Source of the DNA: Psychrobacter sp. UBA3962
Lineage (GTDB): Bacteria > Pseudomonadota > Gammaproteobacteria > Pseudomonadales > Moraxellaceae
Length of the DNA: 64,000 nucleotides
NCBI RefSeq assembly: GCF_002385225.1
Contig: NZ_DGDC01000022.1
Location: forward strand, 1-64,000
Direction: 5' to 3'
A program made the translations under genes and the position numbers. The notes under the pieces were generated by a model, which saw only the letters and a list, made by a program, of their open reading frames with translations, ran no database searches and was not told the DNA's origin. How positions within the stretch are numbered: position 1 is the stretch's first letter; the number at the start of each line of letters is the position of its first letter. Below are positions 62,288 to 64,000 of the stretch, one piece after another.

Positions 62288-62748
62288 GTGACACTCCTTG
62301 TGATTTTATGATGTCATAACCTTTTGTTATTTCTGAAGAAATAATCGTTAAGGCTAAGGTTTATAAACTGCAGTATTCCTTTGGCTGCTTAAATATAGTA
62401 ATGCTTAATCCTAAATAGAAAAAGGTGCTTATTGTATGCAATGCGGGTTTGAGTTATAAAAGATAGTTATAACTCCATTTACTATGAAACTTACGATTAG
62501 CCCCGTTGAATTACTAGTCCAGTTAAATTACTAGTTAAGGTGTTAGCCACTTAATAGGCGCTAGGAGTCTTAGAACTAAATAACTCTTATAACCAAAAGA
62601 GTGGTTAGACATAACCATATTCAATTATTTGCCCTCCTACACGTGATAGTATATTGAGTTTTTTGAAAGTAAGGCTCTAAGCCTAGTGTCGCTGTCGCCA
62701 CTGTCAGTTGCGCCCGATCCAAACTTTCTTTACTTATTTGAGGTATTT
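62288..62748. other. Regulatory stretch with several repeats
   Basis: This 461-bp gap carries the divergent promoters of the aldehyde dehydrogenase and Nramp-like genes. It holds a perfect inverted repeat GAGTTATAA-N7-TTATAACTC (62451-62475), two direct copies of AATTACTAGT near 62509 and 62526, and a TAACCA / TGGTTA / TAACCA series near 62592-62618. These are candidate operators. No gene is seen. Confidence 0.5.
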
Positions 62749-64000
62749 ATGAGCAAAGTATCCCCAGGAACTGACAAAAATAACGATAAATTTAGCTGGC
62801 GTATTTTTGGGCCAGGTATTTTATTAGCAACAGGCGCAGTCGGCGGCTCGCATCTTATTTCATCGACTCAAGCCGGCGCGTTATACGGCTGGCAGTTGGC
62901 GATTATGATTATTTTGGCCAACTTCTTTAAATATCCGTTTTTTAAATTCAGCACAGACTATGTGTACGACACAGGTGAGTCGCTCATTGCGGGCTACGCC
63001 AAGAAGTCTGCTGTTTATTTATGGGTATATAGCATACTATTGTTGGCCTCAGCGGTGATTAGCGTTGGCGCAGTGGCACTCTTAACCTCGGTTATTCTAC
63101 AGTTCATGCTACCTGAAGGATTAATGTCCATCACTTTAGTCTCGCTATTAGTAATGGGGGTGTCTTGGTTGTTCTTAGTACTGGGCCATTACAAACTGTT
63201 AGACCGATTTAATAAATGGATTATGGCTGCGCTCATCATCACCACAATCTTGGCGGTGTTTATTGCTGCTGGCAAGCCAATTGCTAGGGTGCCTGACTTC
63301 GTAGAAATGTCACCTTGGAATATGGCCTCGTTAGGCTTTATTGTGGCGCTAATGGGCTGGATGCCTGCACCGCTCGAATTTGCGGCCATGACCTCAATGT
63401 GGACCAAAGAAAAAGTGAAAACCGACCATACCACGTATAAACAAGGCTTAATTGATTTCAATGCGGGGTACATCTCAAGTGCTATTTTGGCATTGTTCTT
63501 CTTGGCGTTAGGGGTATTTGTGCAGTACGGCTCTGGTGCCGAAATTGAGATGCAGGGCGGGGCTTATATTGGTCAGCTGATTAATATGTATACCGCTACC
63601 ATTGGCGACTGGTCTAAGTTATTAGTGGCATTTGTGGCCTTTATGGTGATGTTTGGTACGACTGTGGCCTGTGCCGATGGTTATGGCCGCTCATTGGCAG
63701 AAAGTACGCGTCTTATCAAAGGCGATGCTGAAGCGAGTAATAAGCAAACCTTATTTTGGACTACTTACACTGTATTGGGTGGCTTTATTTTAATCACTTT
63801 CTTCCAAGGTCAGCTAGGAAGCATGTTGAAGTTTGCCATGATTTCAGCTTTTGTGCTGGCTCCGGTATTTGGTTGGCTTAACTACTCATTAATTAAAAGC
63901 CAAAAACAGCTGTCAACGGGCATGACTATTTATAGTATTTCTGGACTTATATTTCTAGCGGCTGTGGCTCTGTTATTTATGGCCCAGCTAACCGGCTTAA
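62749..64000 (+). CDS. Nramp-like metal transporter, cut by window end
   Basis: An open frame from the ATG at 62749 (GAGG upstream at 62740) runs without a stop to base 64000, giving 417 residues of a protein with about 11 helices. It follows the Nramp layout, but the metal-binding helices differ: helix 1 reads FGPGILLATGAVGGSHLI instead of the DPGN form, and helix 6 reads MGWMPAPLEFAAM instead of A-x-x-MPHN. TVACADGYGRSLAES is present in the later part. It belongs with Nramp-related proteins that may carry other ions (for example magnesium) or another substrate. The 3' end lies beyond the window. Confidence 0.82.
   Translation, partial: MSKVSPGTDKNNDKFSWRIFGPGILLATGAVGGSHLISSTQAGALYGWQLAIMIILANFFKYPFFKFSTDYVYDTGESLIAGYAKKSAVYLWVYSILLLASAVISVGAVALLTSVILQFMLPEGLMSITLVSLLVMGVSWLFLVLGHYKLLDRFNKWIMAALIITTILAVFIAAGKPIARVPDFVEMSPWNMASLGFIVALMGWMPAPLEFAAMTSMWTKEKVKTDHTTYKQGLIDFNAGYISSAILALFFLALGVFVQYGSGAEIEMQGGAYIGQLINMYTATIGDWSKLLVAFVAFMVMFGTTVACADGYGRSLAESTRLIKGDAEASNKQTLFWTTYTVLGGFILITFFQGQLGSMLKFAMISAFVLAPVFGWLNYSLIKSQKQLSTGMTIYSISGLIFLAAVALLFMAQLTGL

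Noticed and set aside
1..64000. CRISPR arrays, rRNA, tRNA, prophage or integron structures
   Set aside because: I saw no regularly spaced direct repeats, no rRNA or tRNA-like cloverleaf sequence and no integrase or phage structural genes in the window.

Overview
The window reads as chromosomal DNA of a moderately AT-rich gammaproteobacterium of the Moraxellaceae, most like Psychrobacter. This rests on gene content and protein style (many small lipoproteins, ArsR/B/C/H arsenic locus, TrpR-TrpE-TrpG unit, fused DUF1365/CFA synthase, tandem lipoprotein-type sulfate-binding proteins), not on a marker gene; no rRNA or tRNA was seen. Most of it is housekeeping or niche metabolism, with small mobile-element scars and a few decayed genes.

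Layout. 1-9 kb: a secreted OB-fold protein, a structured RNA whose 3' part looks like an IS200/IS605 right end (omega-RNA-like) with no tnpB, cardiolipin synthase, an orphan SPFH-tail protein, a 125-bp ISAs1-type MITE sitting on the stop codon of a secreted WG-repeat protein, a 34-codon remnant that looks like the C-terminus of a type I restriction HsdR, a PH-SHOCT protein, a second WG-repeat protein, a small secreted protein, a lipoprotein nuclease (SNase plus Excalibur) and a lipoprotein. 9.3-14.9 kb: sulfate uptake (sbp-sbp-cysT-cysW-cysA) with the same promoter module placed three times. 14.9-20.6 kb: a tandem UspA protein; arsR divergent from arsB-arsC-arsH with a palindromic operator and a 19-bp repeat after each ars gene; MgtC-like protein; lipoprotein. 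20.7-28.7 kb: gdhA, a DHA2-type MFS pump, a frameshifted alpha/beta hydrolase, YghU-like GST, an RhlE-type DEAD-box helicase, FrnE-like DsbA protein.

28.7-42.3 kb: serine dehydratase; trpR-trpE-trpG behind a TrpR-type operator; a lipoprotein; ornithine decarboxylase; DUF819 membrane protein; MtfA peptidase; and bioA-bioD followed by a lipoprotein and a diverged BioD paralogue. 42.3-50.6 kb: a 700-bp gene-free stretch, a PHA-granule-type protein, TetR, then fasciclin lipoprotein, SDR, FAD oxidoreductase, DUF1365-CFA fusion and DUF2177, a set likely acting on membrane fatty acids. 50.7-64 kb: amine oxidase; homocysteine methyltransferase plus amino-acid transporter; mdaB-dkgB divergent from a LysR gene; a NADAR-type antitoxin-like protein with no DarT partner; Mpo1-like protein; lipoprotein; an alcohol/aldehyde oxidation set (aldehyde dehydrogenase, AdhP, DUF779); and the start of an Nramp-like transporter cut by the window end.

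The best candidates for something undescribed are the orphan omega-RNA-like transcript, the triplicated sulfate promoter, the ars intergenic repeats, the orphan NADAR protein and the DUF1365-CFA fusion. No complete new defence system is visible. All homology statements are from recognition of motifs by eye; no search was run.
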